Shown: positions 46,087-54,785 of the stretch, piece after piece
How the letters are laid out: each line of letters opens with the position of its first letter
Numbering within the stretch: position 1 is the first letter of the stretch
The notes under the pieces: generated by a model
Seen by the model: only the letters and a program-made list of their open reading frames with translations
Databases searched by the model: none
Told to the model about the DNA's origin: nothing
Position numbers and translations under genes: made by a program
Assembly (NCBI RefSeq): GCF_002250565.1
Contig: NZ_NMVJ01000006.1
Location: 496,001-560,000, forward strand
From: Parenemella sanctibonifatiensis
GTDB taxonomy: Bacteria > Actinomycetota > Actinomycetes > Propionibacteriales > Propionibacteriaceae
Direction of reading: 5' to 3'
DNA length: 64,000 nucleotides

Positions 46087-46977
46087 ATGTCCGCCCTGCC
46101 GACCGAATCGGTTCTGGTCCGTCACGCCGGTAGCCGAGACCTGACGGCGCGGCTGGTGCTGGGAGAGCCCGGCGTACCGATGCTCATCGAGCCGGGGGAG
46201 CGATTGGGGTTCAGCGTGGATCCGGTTCGGTGGTGTCTGGGCCATCGCGATCTGTCCGGCCTGCCCGTGCCCTGTCCCAAGGCGGCAAGGATCGAGACCG
46301 GGCGGATGTGTCGGGAATGTGCCGCGCACGATCCGTGGCGCTGGATGCATGTCGCCCATCGGGTCCAGTCATTGAATCCGGGGCTCGCCGAGAAGCTGCG
46401 GCACCCGCACTGGCTGTATGTGGCGACCTTCGCCGGCGGCTCGCACAAGGTCGGCACCGCCCATGACGAGCGCAAGCGCGTCCGCCTCGACGAGCAGGGG
46501 CCACTCTTCGCACACTGGGTCGCGCTGGCCGAGGATGGCTTGGTCGTACGCGAGTTGGAGGACCTGGTCAGCCAACAGCTGGGGCTGGGTCAGGTGGTGC
46601 GCTCGTCGGCGAAGGCGACTGGACTGTCGGGGGCTGTGGATCTGGACCGGCTGCGTACCGACCACGACCAGCTGGTGGCAGACGTACGCGACATCCTCGC
46701 GCTGGCCCCGGATGTCGCGCCGCTGGCCGAACCATGGCCCAACCCACGCGACCTGTCCTCACTGACCGGACTGACCCTGCGGGCGTACCCGGGCAGCCTG
46801 GATGCTGGAAGCCACGGATTCACCGTGCAGCAGTGCTGGGGGCCGGTCGCGTTGGTCGGACTCGACGACGATCCCGACTCGACCTATGCGGTCGACCTGA
46901 GCCGACTCATCGGCCACCGGCTCAGTTTCGGCGACCACGCCACCGAGAGCCCGCAGTGGCAGGACTCACTCTTCTGA
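46087..46977 (+). CDS. DUF2797 protein
   Basis: A 296-residue protein of the DUF2797 family, function unknown. Visible features are PVRWCLGHRDLSG and PCPKAARIETGRMCRECAAH (likely a four-Cys metal site, residues 50-80), HPHWLYVATFAGGSHKVGTA and ERKRVRLDEQGPLFAHWVAL, a GIY-YIG-like nuclease pattern. ATG 46087 follows GAAGGAG. The stop overlaps the convergent membrane-protein gene by 12 bases. Confidence 0.82.
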   Translation: MSALPTESVLVRHAGSRDLTARLVLGEPGVPMLIEPGERLGFSVDPVRWCLGHRDLSGLPVPCPKAARIETGRMCRECAAHDPWRWMHVAHRVQSLNPGLAEKLRHPHWLYVATFAGGSHKVGTAHDERKRVRLDEQGPLFAHWVALAEDGLVVRELEDLVSQQLGLGQVVRSSAKATGLSGAVDLDRLRTDHDQLVADVRDILALAPDVAPLAEPWPNPRDLSSLTGLTLRAYPGSLDAGSHGFTVQQCWGPVALVGLDDDPDSTYAVDLSRLIGHRLSFGDHATESPQWQDSLF

Positions 46978-47850
46978 GCGCTGCCGCGTGGTGCCTGCGG
47001 GCACCTTCCACCAGCGCCAGGCGAAAGCCTCCTCCTCGCCGGTGTCGCGGCCGAGCAAGTGTTGGGCCAACCGATAGATCCCGTACGCCAGCAGCAGACT
47101 TCCCGCCAGCAGCGCCGCGGCGGTGAGCATCCACTCCCCATCCCAGGGTGGGAGCAGGCTGGTGAGAAACGCGATCGCACTCACTGGCACCATGAAAGCA
47201 GCCACGATCGCCCCAAGGATGCCGACGGCCCACAGAATCCGTCGCCCCATCTCACCTTCGGAGCCCGATCCACGCAGCCCCGGCAGCCCACGCCCGAGCT
47301 GGCCGGGTCGCTCAACCGCCCAGTCCAGCAACGCCGGCCGGAGCCGACGGGCCCGGGCAGCATCGGTGAAACCGATGATCATGGCCATCACCATCGCACC
47401 GACCAAGCCCAGCGCGCTGAGCGCGATCAGAATCCCCGTCACTGCACCGACCCCATCGAAGCGCCAGACCCAACCCCGCACCATGGAGAAGCCGTAGCTG
47501 AGCGAGCCGCTCACGAGGCCGACGAGCAGCGCCAGCACGCCGCCGCCCAGGAAGACGGCGCCGGCGACGACCAAGGTGGTGCCGCTGACGTCGCGCCAGA
47601 TCGCCCAGCCGCGTCCCAGCGTCTGCGCCGCCACCTGCTCGGCTTCGTCACACTCGGCCAGCAATGGTGGTGTCAGCCTCACGTCGGCGGGGCGTACCGA
47701 CCCGGCCTCGGCCCGTTCCCGGGCCACCTTGGCCTCGGCCGCCGGGCGATCGAGGCTGCCGACATACCGGCGCACCTGGTCGTCGGACAAGGCAGCCACG
47801 ATCAGCTCAGCTTCGCGCGTCGCGTCCTCACCTGAGTCGTTCTCGGTCAC
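46966..47850 (-). CDS. Membrane protein of unknown function
   Basis: A 294-residue protein. A 90-residue acidic/helical N-terminus (VAALSDDQVRRYVGSLDRPA) precedes four hydrophobic segments (about residues 90-115, 135-160, 207-233 and 242-262). No family is recognised. It is convergent with DUF2797. Confidence 0.65.
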   Translation of the reverse strand: MTENDSGEDATREAELIVAALSDDQVRRYVGSLDRPAAEAKVARERAEAGSVRPADVRLTPPLLAECDEAEQVAAQTLGRGWAIWRDVSGTTLVVAGAVFLGGGVLALLVGLVSGSLSYGFSMVRGWVWRFDGVGAVTGILIALSALGLVGAMVMAMIIGFTDAARARRLRPALLDWAVERPGQLGRGLPGLRGSGSEGEMGRRILWAVGILGAIVAAFMVPVSAIAFLTSLLPPWDGEWMLTAAALLAGSLLLAYGIYRLAQHLLGRDTGEEEAFAWRWWKVPAGTTRQRSEE

Positions 47851-47889
47851 CAGGTGATCGTAGTCGGGCCCGCCACGGCGTCATGGCGT

Positions 47890-49545
47890 TCAGCCGTTGG
47901 CAGCGGCCCATGCCTCCTGGTATTCCTCGCGGATCTCATCGCCGGCGTCCTTCTTCCAACTCTCCACGGCCGCAGCGAGGTCACTGACGGGGCGCTGGCT
48001 CTGGATGATCTCACGCATGACACCCAACAGCTCACGGTTGGCGGCCGCGCCGGCCTCCTGCTCCGCCGTCGAGTAGAGGCCCTTCGCATCGCTGTAGACA
48101 GCGACGGGCAGCTTCTCGCTCAGGTAGGCGTGCTGGGTGCGGACGAGTTCCTCATCACCGGGGGTGTAGAGCTGGGCGGCGTCAGTGGATCCTGCGTACT
48201 TGTAACCGCCAACCCGTTCGGCCTCGTAGGCATCCGACAGTCGGGTCGGGTGGCCATCGACCCACTCCCAGTGGGTGCCTTCGACGCCATAGTTGACCGT
48301 CAGGTACTCCTTGGTGCCGAAGGGCGCGGCGATGTAGTTCCACAGCGACAAGATCTCGTGGACCCGCTCGTCGCTGGCCTTGGCCGAGATCGCCATGTAC
48401 GCGGCGTACCCCGCGTTGCCACCCCAGGTAGCGGCGGCGCCGCCGCCGCCCCACTGCGGGAGGTCGATGTAGCCGGCAGGCACCCCGCGCTGAACGTAGG
48501 TCGACCAGCCCGAAAAGCCCTGGATCAGGCAGGATGTCGTCCCGGACACCCACCAGGATCCGTTGTTGGAGGGGTCGATGATCGAGTTGGGATGGATGAC
48601 CCGCTCATCGAAGAGGGTCTTCACATCGGCCACGACCTGCTCGAGCGCTTCGTCCTCGTACTGATGGTGGAAGGTGCCGTCGTCGGCTCGGCTCCACCCC
48701 GGCTTCACCCCGTGCATCATCAAGAAGTTCGGGACCATCCAGCTCACCGGATCACCGCCGATGGCGAAGCGGTTCTGGTCCGGGGCGCTGAGTGCGCGCA
48801 GCATGTCCATCAGCTCGGCACCGTCGGCGGGGGCCGGGGTGGCACCGAGGCCTGCCTCCTCGGCATGGTCGGTACGCACGTTCCAGACGTGCCCAGCGGG
48901 CGGGTTGCCCTTGGAGATGCCCCACAGCTTGCCGTTGAGGATCGCCACCTCCCAGGTCTCTGGCGGGATCGCGGCCAGTGCCGGATACTGCTCGACGGCA
49001 TCACCGGCAAGGAAGGGGGTGAGGTCCTTGCAGGAGGACTCCAACACCTGGTCGGTACGCGGCGGGCTGCCGATCATCATCATGTCGGGCAGGTCACCCG
49101 AGGCGATGGTGACGGCAAACTTCTGTTCGTACTCGGTGTAACCGCCGGCAATCAGGTTGAACTGGTTACCCATGTCCGCGGTCAGCGCCTGATACCAGGA
49201 GTTGGTCGCCTGCGGGACGTGCTGGGGGAGTGACTGAGCCAACATCTGCGCAGGGTCGGTCTGCGGCAGCGGCAGCTGTCCGAACTCGACCGGTTCCTGG
49301 GGATAGCTGAAGTAGCCCGCAGGAACGCCGGCGTCACCAGCCGGCAGGTCCGGCTGAAGCTCGGTGTAGGGGACGTGATTGGGCAACGCGCCAGCGGTTT
49401 CGACCTCACCGCTGCGGTCGTCATTGCCACCGGTGGATCCGTCGTTGTTGCTGCAGCCGGCCAGTAGGGCCAGACCGGCAACGCTGCCACCGAGCAGGGT
49501 GCGGCGGCCCAACGTGGACAGCCCGTGCGTACGGGGGAGGGTCAT
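47890..49545 (-). CDS. Tat-lipoprotein extracellular solute-binding protein
   Basis: A 551-residue family-1 solute-binding protein. Residues 11-31 read TLGRRTLLGGSVAGLALLAG then Cys31, a combined Tat and lipobox signal. EYEQKFAVTIASGDLPDMMM and the Trp-rich LWNYIAAPFGTKEYLTVNYG fit the LipO/LplA-like sugar-oligomer binding group. Normally two permease genes follow; none is within 8 kb, so it is solitary or uses distant permeases. ATG 49545 has GGAGTC upstream. Lnt (9944) could acylate it. Confidence 0.84.
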   Translation of the reverse strand: MTLPRTHGLSTLGRRTLLGGSVAGLALLAGCSNNDGSTGGNDDRSGEVETAGALPNHVPYTELQPDLPAGDAGVPAGYFSYPQEPVEFGQLPLPQTDPAQMLAQSLPQHVPQATNSWYQALTADMGNQFNLIAGGYTEYEQKFAVTIASGDLPDMMMIGSPPRTDQVLESSCKDLTPFLAGDAVEQYPALAAIPPETWEVAILNGKLWGISKGNPPAGHVWNVRTDHAEEAGLGATPAPADGAELMDMLRALSAPDQNRFAIGGDPVSWMVPNFLMMHGVKPGWSRADDGTFHHQYEDEALEQVVADVKTLFDERVIHPNSIIDPSNNGSWWVSGTTSCLIQGFSGWSTYVQRGVPAGYIDLPQWGGGGAAATWGGNAGYAAYMAISAKASDERVHEILSLWNYIAAPFGTKEYLTVNYGVEGTHWEWVDGHPTRLSDAYEAERVGGYKYAGSTDAAQLYTPGDEELVRTQHAYLSEKLPVAVYSDAKGLYSTAEQEAGAAANRELLGVMREIIQSQRPVSDLAAAVESWKKDAGDEIREEYQEAWAAANG

Positions 49546-49742
49546 GTTGACTCCGATGTCAGAGATGAAACACAGGTTTTCTTCGCAAACTTTGGCATCG
49601 TGGCAGGTCACTTGCAAGACCATCGGTCGGCGGGCCGGGTGTCAGCCACCTGTGCCAGCCCGGCAACGGCACCGGATCATGTCGCATGGGTAGGCCGATC
49701 GGTGTCCTCGCATGGCATCATTTTCGGCACGGGAGGAATGAC

Positions 49743-50222
49743 GTGCGCAGACCACGATGGATCGTGCCGATGGCGCTGGCCGCCGCGCTTGTGTTGGGCG
49801 GATGCCGGATGCCGTCCGCGTTGCAACCCAACGAGCCGGAGCCTGAGTTCGACACCTTGGCGGTGCCGGCGGTGGAGGAGTGCGGCCAGCGGGTACGCGA
49901 GCCGCTGACGTATTTCGTCATGAGTTGGGAGTGCGACATCCATGACCCCGGCCGCAGGGCTGGCCAGGGCGAGCCACCGATTCCACTCGAGGACTTCACG
50001 GAGACCGGGCGGACGGCGCAGGGGTTTGCGATCTGGCACAGCGTCCAGGATGTCTATCAGGCCACGAACGTCACCCATGAGTGGGAGGCCGACGTGTACG
50101 TCATCGACGTGCCCGCCGGCGCCCTGGGTGACAACGAACGGATGGCGGTGGCCTTCTTCGCCGAGGTGCAGACTGCACCCTGGCTGGAGGAGTGGGTCCT
50201 CAACCTCACGCTGACGGCCTGA
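49743..50222 (+). CDS. Small lipoprotein, unknown function
   Basis: A 159-residue protein. RRPRWIVPMALAAALVLGGC forms a signal with lipobox Cys21. The mature part (EECGQRVREPLTYFVMSWEC, HSVQDVYQATNVTHEWEADV) is unrecognised. GTG 49743 follows GGGAGG by 6 bases. The stop touches the 24-bp palindrome at 50223. Confidence 0.65.
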   Translation: MRRPRWIVPMALAAALVLGGCRMPSALQPNEPEPEFDTLAVPAVEECGQRVREPLTYFVMSWECDIHDPGRRAGQGEPPIPLEDFTETGRTAQGFAIWHSVQDVYQATNVTHEWEADVYVIDVPAGALGDNERMAVAFFAEVQTAPWLEEWVLNLTLTA

Positions 50223-50246
50223 GTGGCGTTCCCGCGGGAACGCCAC
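50223..50246. repeat. 24-bp perfect palindrome, copy 3
   Basis: A perfect inverted repeat with outer bases GTGGC/GCCAC around the GTTCCCGCGGGAAC core, starting right after the stop codon of the lipoprotein gene. It may terminate or stabilise that mRNA. Confidence 0.85.
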
Positions 50247-50268
50247 GGCGATGGCGCCGGTTGGGTCC

Positions 50269-50616
50269 TTACGGAGCCTGGACGAGTTTGCCGCTGCGGA
50301 ACAGCTCCGGGTCGGTGCACGACGCCAGGTCGAAGCAACACGGCCGACGCTTGCCGTCACGCAGCTTGGAAATGGTGACCTCTACCCGTCGCGCGCGAGT
50401 GTCGGCATTCTTGGTGGCCGTCGAGGAGGGGTTTCCATTGAGGTCGGCCTCGACGGCGACCTGACCGCGGGAGGGGAGTGCGGCGTTGGCATCCTCGGGC
50501 AGCGGCACGATGAGCCTGTCCCCGATCTGGCGGACGTGGGACTCCGAGGTGGATCAGGAGCGCATCAGGATGACGCGCGCCGGCGAGATCGCGACGGTCT
50601 TCGCCCGCTGAGCTGA
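50269..50616 (-). pseudogene. Decayed small gene with in-frame stop
   Basis: A continuous minus-strand frame reads TVAISPARVILMRS, stop, STSESHVRQIGDRLIVPLPE, then VEVTISKLRDGKRRPCCFDL. Without the stop and a missing start it would be a ~110-residue protein. No family is recognised. Alternatively a short gene starts at GTG 50508 (79 residues). Confidence 0.35.
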
Positions 50617-50620
50617 CGCG

Positions 50621-51229
50621 TCAGGCCAGCTTCGCCGTCGTGATGCAGGTGGCGTCGTCGGCGCCGGTGGAGATCTGACTGGTGTGGACTCGTCCTTCGT
50701 GCGAGATGGTCAGCTCGGCCTGGATCCCGGCCGGCAGCCACATCCCGGCGAAGCCGTTGTCGAAGGTCCGCATCGCTTGATCGATGATGACCTCACCGGT
50801 GTCGGTGTTGGTCACGGTGACGTGGATGTCGGCGTTCCTCAGTTCGCCACGGCAGGTGGTGAGGCTGTGGAAGAAGCAGTCATGGGTCGAGCCCTGATAC
50901 GGCGCGACCGACAGGTAGAACTGGTCAGCCGGCAGCGGCAGGGCCGCCTGAGTGCCTTCCGCGTCGCGGATCACGAGCTGATCCGGGCGCACCGAGGCCA
51001 TCAAGCCGTCGGGGCGATCGGCGACCGGTGTCGCATCCAATCGATCAATCAGTTCAGCGGGCTCGAGTCCGGCGAGGCCGTACTCGGCAAGGATCGAGTC
51101 AGCATCCTCGGGATTGTCGCTGACCGGAGTCGAACCACTCGGGCTGCCGCTGCAGGCAGCAACCAGCAGCACGCCACAGATGAGCGCAAGGACGGCATGG
51201 AGGCGGCGCACGCCAAGGGGAGCTGACAT
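50621..51229 (-). CDS. CueP-like periplasmic/lipoprotein metal-binding protein
   Basis: A 202-residue protein with lipobox LVAAC at Cys26. The CueP pattern is clear: ELIDRLDATPVADRPDGLMA, VRPDQLVIRD, FYLSVAPYQGSTHDCFFHSL, TTCRGELRNADIHVT and a C-terminal ATCITTAKLA. The Cys residues in HDC, TTC and ATC match those that bind copper in Salmonella CueP. The role as a copper-handling envelope protein is inferred. ATG 51229 has AGGATGA upstream. Confidence 0.8.
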   Translation of the reverse strand: MSAPLGVRRLHAVLALICGVLLVAACSGSPSGSTPVSDNPEDADSILAEYGLAGLEPAELIDRLDATPVADRPDGLMASVRPDQLVIRDAEGTQAALPLPADQFYLSVAPYQGSTHDCFFHSLTTCRGELRNADIHVTVTNTDTGEVIIDQAMRTFDNGFAGMWLPAGIQAELTISHEGRVHTSQISTGADDATCITTAKLA

Positions 51230-51571
51230 GCATTCATCCTAATCGGCCTGATCGCCCGAAAATGCCTCTGGACAGGGTTGTGAGCAAGGTCACCGCTGCG
51301 CGTACTGACCTGACGCGCTGAGAGCCCAACCACTCGAGTTGTGACGTTCCCGCGGGAACGCCAGAGACGACCGCCCAGCGCGCCTGGATTCACTCGAAGA
51401 CCAGCAGGGCGATAAGACCACCGACGATGCGGTGACGGACCCTGTGAGTTACTACCCTGCACCACTTCCACGCTTGTCCGATAAGCTACATTATGACATT
51501 TCGTGGCCAACGCACCGCCAGGAGTGTCGTTGGCCAGCTCGACCCCTCAGGCCCTCGCCACAGCGAGGCTC
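51230..51571. other. Intergenic region with palindrome copy and hairpins
   Basis: No gene is seen. It contains the imperfect palindrome copy (51341-51364), an inverted repeat TGGCCAACG (51504-51512)/CGTTGGCCA (51528-51536), a small stem CCTCGC/GCGAGG (51553-51568) past the VapC stop, and an AT-rich stretch near 51478-51500. Confidence 0.5.
51341..51364. repeat. 24-bp palindrome family, copy 4 (imperfect ends)
   Basis: The left half is GTGAC then the core GTTCCCGCGGGAAC; the right flank is GCCAG, so the outer pairs are mismatched. It lies in a region without genes, about 110 bases upstream of the CueP-like gene. Confidence 0.7.
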
Positions 51572-51997
51572 TTACTTCCCCCGCGGATTGGTCACCGCTC
51601 GCAGATCCAGCGCCGGGATGCCGGTGAAGTCATCAGGGTTGCAGGTGTACAGCGGTAACCCCTTGGCGACCGCCGTCGCCGCAATCAACGCGTCACAAGC
51701 ACGCGCACGGACCTTGCGTCCAGAGGTGCGCAGCGCTCCAGCGACAGCACCAAAGGCTCGAGCGCACTCCGCATCGAATGCCACGACGTCAAAGTCCGCC
51801 TCGGCCTGTTGCAGGTGCAGTTGCCGCGCCGCCTGCTCGTCAGGCGATGTGGCGACCACCGGGCCCACCGACAGCTCCGCCAGGGTCACGGCGCTGATCA
51901 CGGCTTCATCAGGGAGTTCCGCTGGATCATCCAGTTCCCCGAGCAGAATCACCGTCGAGGTGTCCAGGAGACCGCGCCCCGTCTCTTCGTCTGTCAC
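51572..51997 (-). CDS. vapC: VapC-type PIN-domain toxin (module 1)
   Basis: A 141-residue PIN-domain RNase-like toxin: LLDTSTVILLG with Asp12, AVTLAELSVGPVV with Glu, CDALIAATAVAKGLPLYTCN with the C-terminal Asp cluster. GTG 51997 overlaps the antitoxin stop (GTGA). The antitoxin precedes it, as in standard vapBC. Confidence 0.85.
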   Translation of the reverse strand: MTDEETGRGLLDTSTVILLGELDDPAELPDEAVISAVTLAELSVGPVVATSPDEQAARQLHLQQAEADFDVVAFDAECARAFGAVAGALRTSGRKVRARACDALIAATAVAKGLPLYTCNPDDFTGIPALDLRAVTNPRGK

Positions 51998-52233
51998 AGT
52001 GAGGAATCCAGCAGCTCGTCCACATCGGCACGCCACGCCCCAGGGTCCACGCGAGGCAAGTGTCGGCGACGCCGTATCAACTCAGCCGGGGCGACCCTTC
52101 CCTGCGCCACCGGGCCAAGCTCCGCGACAGGCTCACCGTCGCGGGTCACCACGAGTCGCTCACCGCGCTCGACCCGCCGAAGGACGTCGGCACCGCGGTT
52201 GCGCAGATCCCGCACGCTGACCGTGTTCGCCAT
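51994..52233 (-). CDS. Phd/YefM-type antitoxin (module 1)
   Basis: A 79-residue antitoxin starting MANTVSVRDLRNRGADVLRR. GERLVVTRDGEPVAELGPVA is the hallmark of Phd/YefM DNA-binding antitoxins; the tail (WRADVDELLDSSL) should bind the toxin. ATG 52233 is chosen over the in-frame GTG 52239. A near-perfect palindrome lies 9 bases upstream. Confidence 0.85.
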   Translation of the reverse strand: MANTVSVRDLRNRGADVLRRVERGERLVVTRDGEPVAELGPVAQGRVAPAELIRRRRHLPRVDPGAWRADVDELLDSSL

Positions 52234-52241
52234 GGGCACAC

Positions 52242-52259
52242 TGTATCACGCGTGAAACA
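52242..52259 (-). promoter_or_regulatory. Operator-like palindrome of toxin-antitoxin module 1
   Basis: The 18 bases TGTATCACGCGTGAAACA are a palindrome apart from one mismatched pair, with TCACGCGTGA at the centre, directly upstream of the antitoxin. Autorepression is likely. Confidence 0.6.
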
Positions 52260-52468
52260 CATTCCTACTGCCCTCGGTCCGCGGCCGGCGCACGTCGGCC
52301 GGCCAGTCATGACACAGTGTTCGTCGCCGATCGCTCGAAGTCTGCCAGGGAAACGATGCCCACGGGTCATGCCCCGCCGGTAACCGCCACATCTTCCCGA
52401 TCGTTGACCACAGAGTCGAGCACCTCCGAGTTAAGGGCACGGGCCAGAAGCAGGTAGCTTGCCGTCGC

Positions 52469-53296
52469 ATGAGGATTCTCATCGTCGGTGGGAGCGGATA
52501 TCTGGGCAGCCAACTCGTCCATTGCGCCACGATGGGCGGCCACCAGGTCGCGTGCACCTATCTTTCGCGACCGCCGCGAGCCCCCGAGGCCGAGGCGCTC
52601 CATCTCGACATTCGCAATCAACGGCGGACGAAGGACGTTGTGGATCGACTCCAGCCCGAACTGGTCATCAATGCAGCCTTCCAGCAGGGGGATTGGGTCA
52701 GCACTGCCGTGGGACCAGCGAACCTCGCCGAAGTCCTTGCTGATCACCGAATCAGACTCGTTCACGTCTCCAGCGACGCCGTCTTCTCCGGGAGCGCGAT
52801 CCGCTACGACGAGACCGCGCAACCCGATCCGATCACCCCTTACGGTGCCGCCAAAGCAGCAGCCGAGACCGCTGTCGCCGAGATCCATCCGTCCGCCCTG
52901 GTCGTCCGAACGTCCCTGATCATTGGGCACGGAGGATCGTCGCATGAGCGCATGGTCCACGACCTCGCCACTGGACAGCAGTCGGGAACACTGTTCACCG
53001 ACGACGTCCGGTGCCCCGTTCACGTCGACGACCTGGCTGCCGCGCTACTCGAGCTGGGCACCAGTCACCGATCCGGGATCCATCATGCTGCCGGAGCCCA
53101 GGCGATCAGCCGCCACGAGCTCGGAACGCTGATCGCCCGACGCGACGGCCTCTCCCCCGCTGCCCTACCCGCTGGGCGGCGAGCCGAGGCCAACATCCCA
53201 GGTCCGCTCGACGTCCGGCTGGATTCAACACATACTCAGCAGTTCCTGCGGACCCGGCTGCGCGGCGCCACCGAGTTCCTCGACCCACAGGACTGA
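52469..53296 (+). CDS. RmlD-like NAD-dependent sugar epimerase/reductase
   Basis: A 275-residue short-chain-type enzyme: MRILIVGGSGYLGSQLVHC (NAD site, residues 1-19), VHVSSDAVFSG, YGAAKAAAETAVAE (YxxxK, near 124-128) and CPVHVDDLAAALLE. It resembles dTDP-4-dehydrorhamnose reductase, but no rml partners are present. It lies between two toxin-antitoxin modules. The substrate is unknown. Confidence 0.8.
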   Translation: MRILIVGGSGYLGSQLVHCATMGGHQVACTYLSRPPRAPEAEALHLDIRNQRRTKDVVDRLQPELVINAAFQQGDWVSTAVGPANLAEVLADHRIRLVHVSSDAVFSGSAIRYDETAQPDPITPYGAAKAAAETAVAEIHPSALVVRTSLIIGHGGSSHERMVHDLATGQQSGTLFTDDVRCPVHVDDLAAALLELGTSHRSGIHHAAGAQAISRHELGTLIARRDGLSPAALPAGRRAEANIPGPLDVRLDSTHTQQFLRTRLRGATEFLDPQD

Positions 53297-53412
53297 CGAC
53301 CAGCGCAGCGGCCCGGAGCCCCATGCTCAAGCCGAACCACGGCCTGAACCAGGTCCGGGCCGACGAGCCGCACGCGTGGGCCGAGGCAAAGATCTGGTTG
53401 ACAATCCCGGAG

Positions 53413-53431
53413 TGATACCAAGCTGGTATCA
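53413..53431 (+). promoter_or_regulatory. Operator-like inverted repeat of module 2
   Basis: TGATACCA (53413-53420) and TGGTATCA (53424-53431) are perfectly inverted around AGC, 7 bases before the antitoxin start. TTGACA at 53398-53403 suggests a nearby promoter. Confidence 0.65.
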
Positions 53432-53438
53432 TCGGTGT

Positions 53439-53642
53439 ATGGCCATGACTCTTCGCCTCTCTCCCGACGACGAGCGCACACTCGCCGATCTCGCAGCAGT
53501 ACAAGGTATTTCGCGTCAGGAAGCGACCATCCGGGCGATCCACGATGCTGCCCGCCGTCACGGGCACGAACGTGCCGTCTCGGCAGCCTCGCAGGCCGGC
53601 CGCGCTCGCTATGCCGATCTGCTGAGGCGTCTCGGCGAATGA
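53439..53642 (+). CDS. Ribbon-helix-helix-like antitoxin (module 2)
   Basis: A 67-residue protein starting MAMTLRLSPDDERTLADLAA, then QGISRQEATIRAIHDAARRH, a ribbon-helix-helix pattern. It overlaps the Doc-type toxin start (ATGA). ATG 53439 lies just after the operator; ATG 53445 is also possible. Confidence 0.75.
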   Translation: MAMTLRLSPDDERTLADLAAVQGISRQEATIRAIHDAARRHGHERAVSAASQAGRARYADLLRRLGE

Positions 53643-54016
53643 CAGAGTTCCTGAGCCTGGAGGACCTGCTGGCTTTGGTCGGCGATCTCCAGGTTGGGCC
53701 CATCCGCGATCTCGGACTCCTGGAGGCTGCCGCCCACCGTCCCCCGACTCAGCTGTGGGGCGACGAGGCGTATCCCTCCATCCATCTCAAGGCCGCCGCA
53801 TTGTTGGAATCCTTGGTTCGCAATCACCCTCTTGTGGACGGCAACAAGCGCTTGGGCTGGCTGGCGACCTTTGTGTTCTACTCGATCAACGGCTTCGCAC
53901 TCGAGGCGCCGGACGACGACGCGTACGCTCTTGTACTCGCCCTCGCCAGCGGGCAGGCTGAGCTCATGCACATCGCTCAATCCGTCGAGCGGTGGCACCT
54001 CTCAGCCCAGCCATGA
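53639..54016 (+). CDS. doc: Fic/Doc-family toxin (module 2)
   Basis: A 125-residue protein with the Fic motif HPLVDGNKR (63-71). The N-terminus (LSLEDLLALVGDLQVGPIRD) and LLEAAAHRPPTQLWG fit Doc, which phosphorylates elongation factor Tu. Its start overlaps the antitoxin stop. Confidence 0.85.
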   Translation: MTEFLSLEDLLALVGDLQVGPIRDLGLLEAAAHRPPTQLWGDEAYPSIHLKAAALLESLVRNHPLVDGNKRLGWLATFVFYSINGFALEAPDDDAYALVLALASGQAELMHIAQSVERWHLSAQP

Positions 54017-54130
54017 CCACGCTGCAATCTGGCGCCTCGATCACCATGCCTCGCTCATGGACTGAACTCTATTGGACCTGGCAGCAGCAGCCGGAGTGAC
54101 GCACTCGCTCACTCGTGCGAGTCGCCTCCC

Positions 54131-54706
54131 CTACTTCTTGCCCTGTTTCGGCGGCAAGTCGATGCCGCGCGCCGTCAGGTACGCCTCGATCCGCTCGACC
54201 AGCGCGGCGCGATGACGAAGCTTGCGGGCATGGTCCAAAACCGACTCGTCCCACTCATTCGCCGGCTCGGTCAGGTTGAGCCCGTCCAGGCCGAAGACCA
54301 CGTCGTAGAGCGGACCCAGGTCAGCGTCCTGGACCCGGAGCTTGACCATGACGGCGAGGGGTCGCCAGCCGCGGCCGTCGCGGAGGTTGATGTCCGCGCC
54401 CGCGTCGATGAGCCGGGGCAACAGCTCCGCCTTCTCCGTGGCGTCCGCCTGGCGACTGCCGAGCAGCCCGTGAAGAACGTTGCCGCCCTCGGGCGTGGTC
54501 GTAGCTGAGGCGTCCGCACCGGCTGCCAGCAACTCGTCGATGATCGCGACTCGCAACTCGGTGTCGGTGTTGCTGAGCACGGCAACGATCGGCGGGAGCC
54601 CTGTGTCGGAGGGGTCATTGACGCCGTCGACGGCGAGCCGCTCGCGTACTTCCTCGACCGTGCCGTATCGCGCGGCGGACGCCAGCGGCCGTACCTTCTC
54701 ACTCAT
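54131..54706 (-). CDS. Ankyrin-repeat protein
   Basis: A 191-residue protein with about four ankyrin-type repeats: SAARYGTVEEVRERLAVDGV, IIDELLAAGADASATTT, LLPRLIDAGADINLRDGRG and further helices to LPPKQGKK. No signal or membrane segment is seen. ATG 54706 follows GAGAGGG. It may mediate protein contacts. The neighbouring IS remnant ends about 80 bases upstream. Confidence 0.8.
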   Translation of the reverse strand: MSEKVRPLASAARYGTVEEVRERLAVDGVNDPSDTGLPPIVAVLSNTDTELRVAIIDELLAAGADASATTTPEGGNVLHGLLGSRQADATEKAELLPRLIDAGADINLRDGRGWRPLAVMVKLRVQDADLGPLYDVVFGLDGLNLTEPANEWDESVLDHARKLRHRAALVERIEAYLTARGIDLPPKQGKK

Positions 54707-54785
54707 CGCCGAGCCCTCTCCCCCATTGCGGTCCTGATCCACACCGTACCGCCGGGGTCGACAGGCGGCGGACCGTACGGGCGTC

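Noticed and set aside
47854-49233. Plus-strand frame over the solute-binding protein
   Set aside because: Antisense shadow of a gene with clear signal, lipobox and family features.
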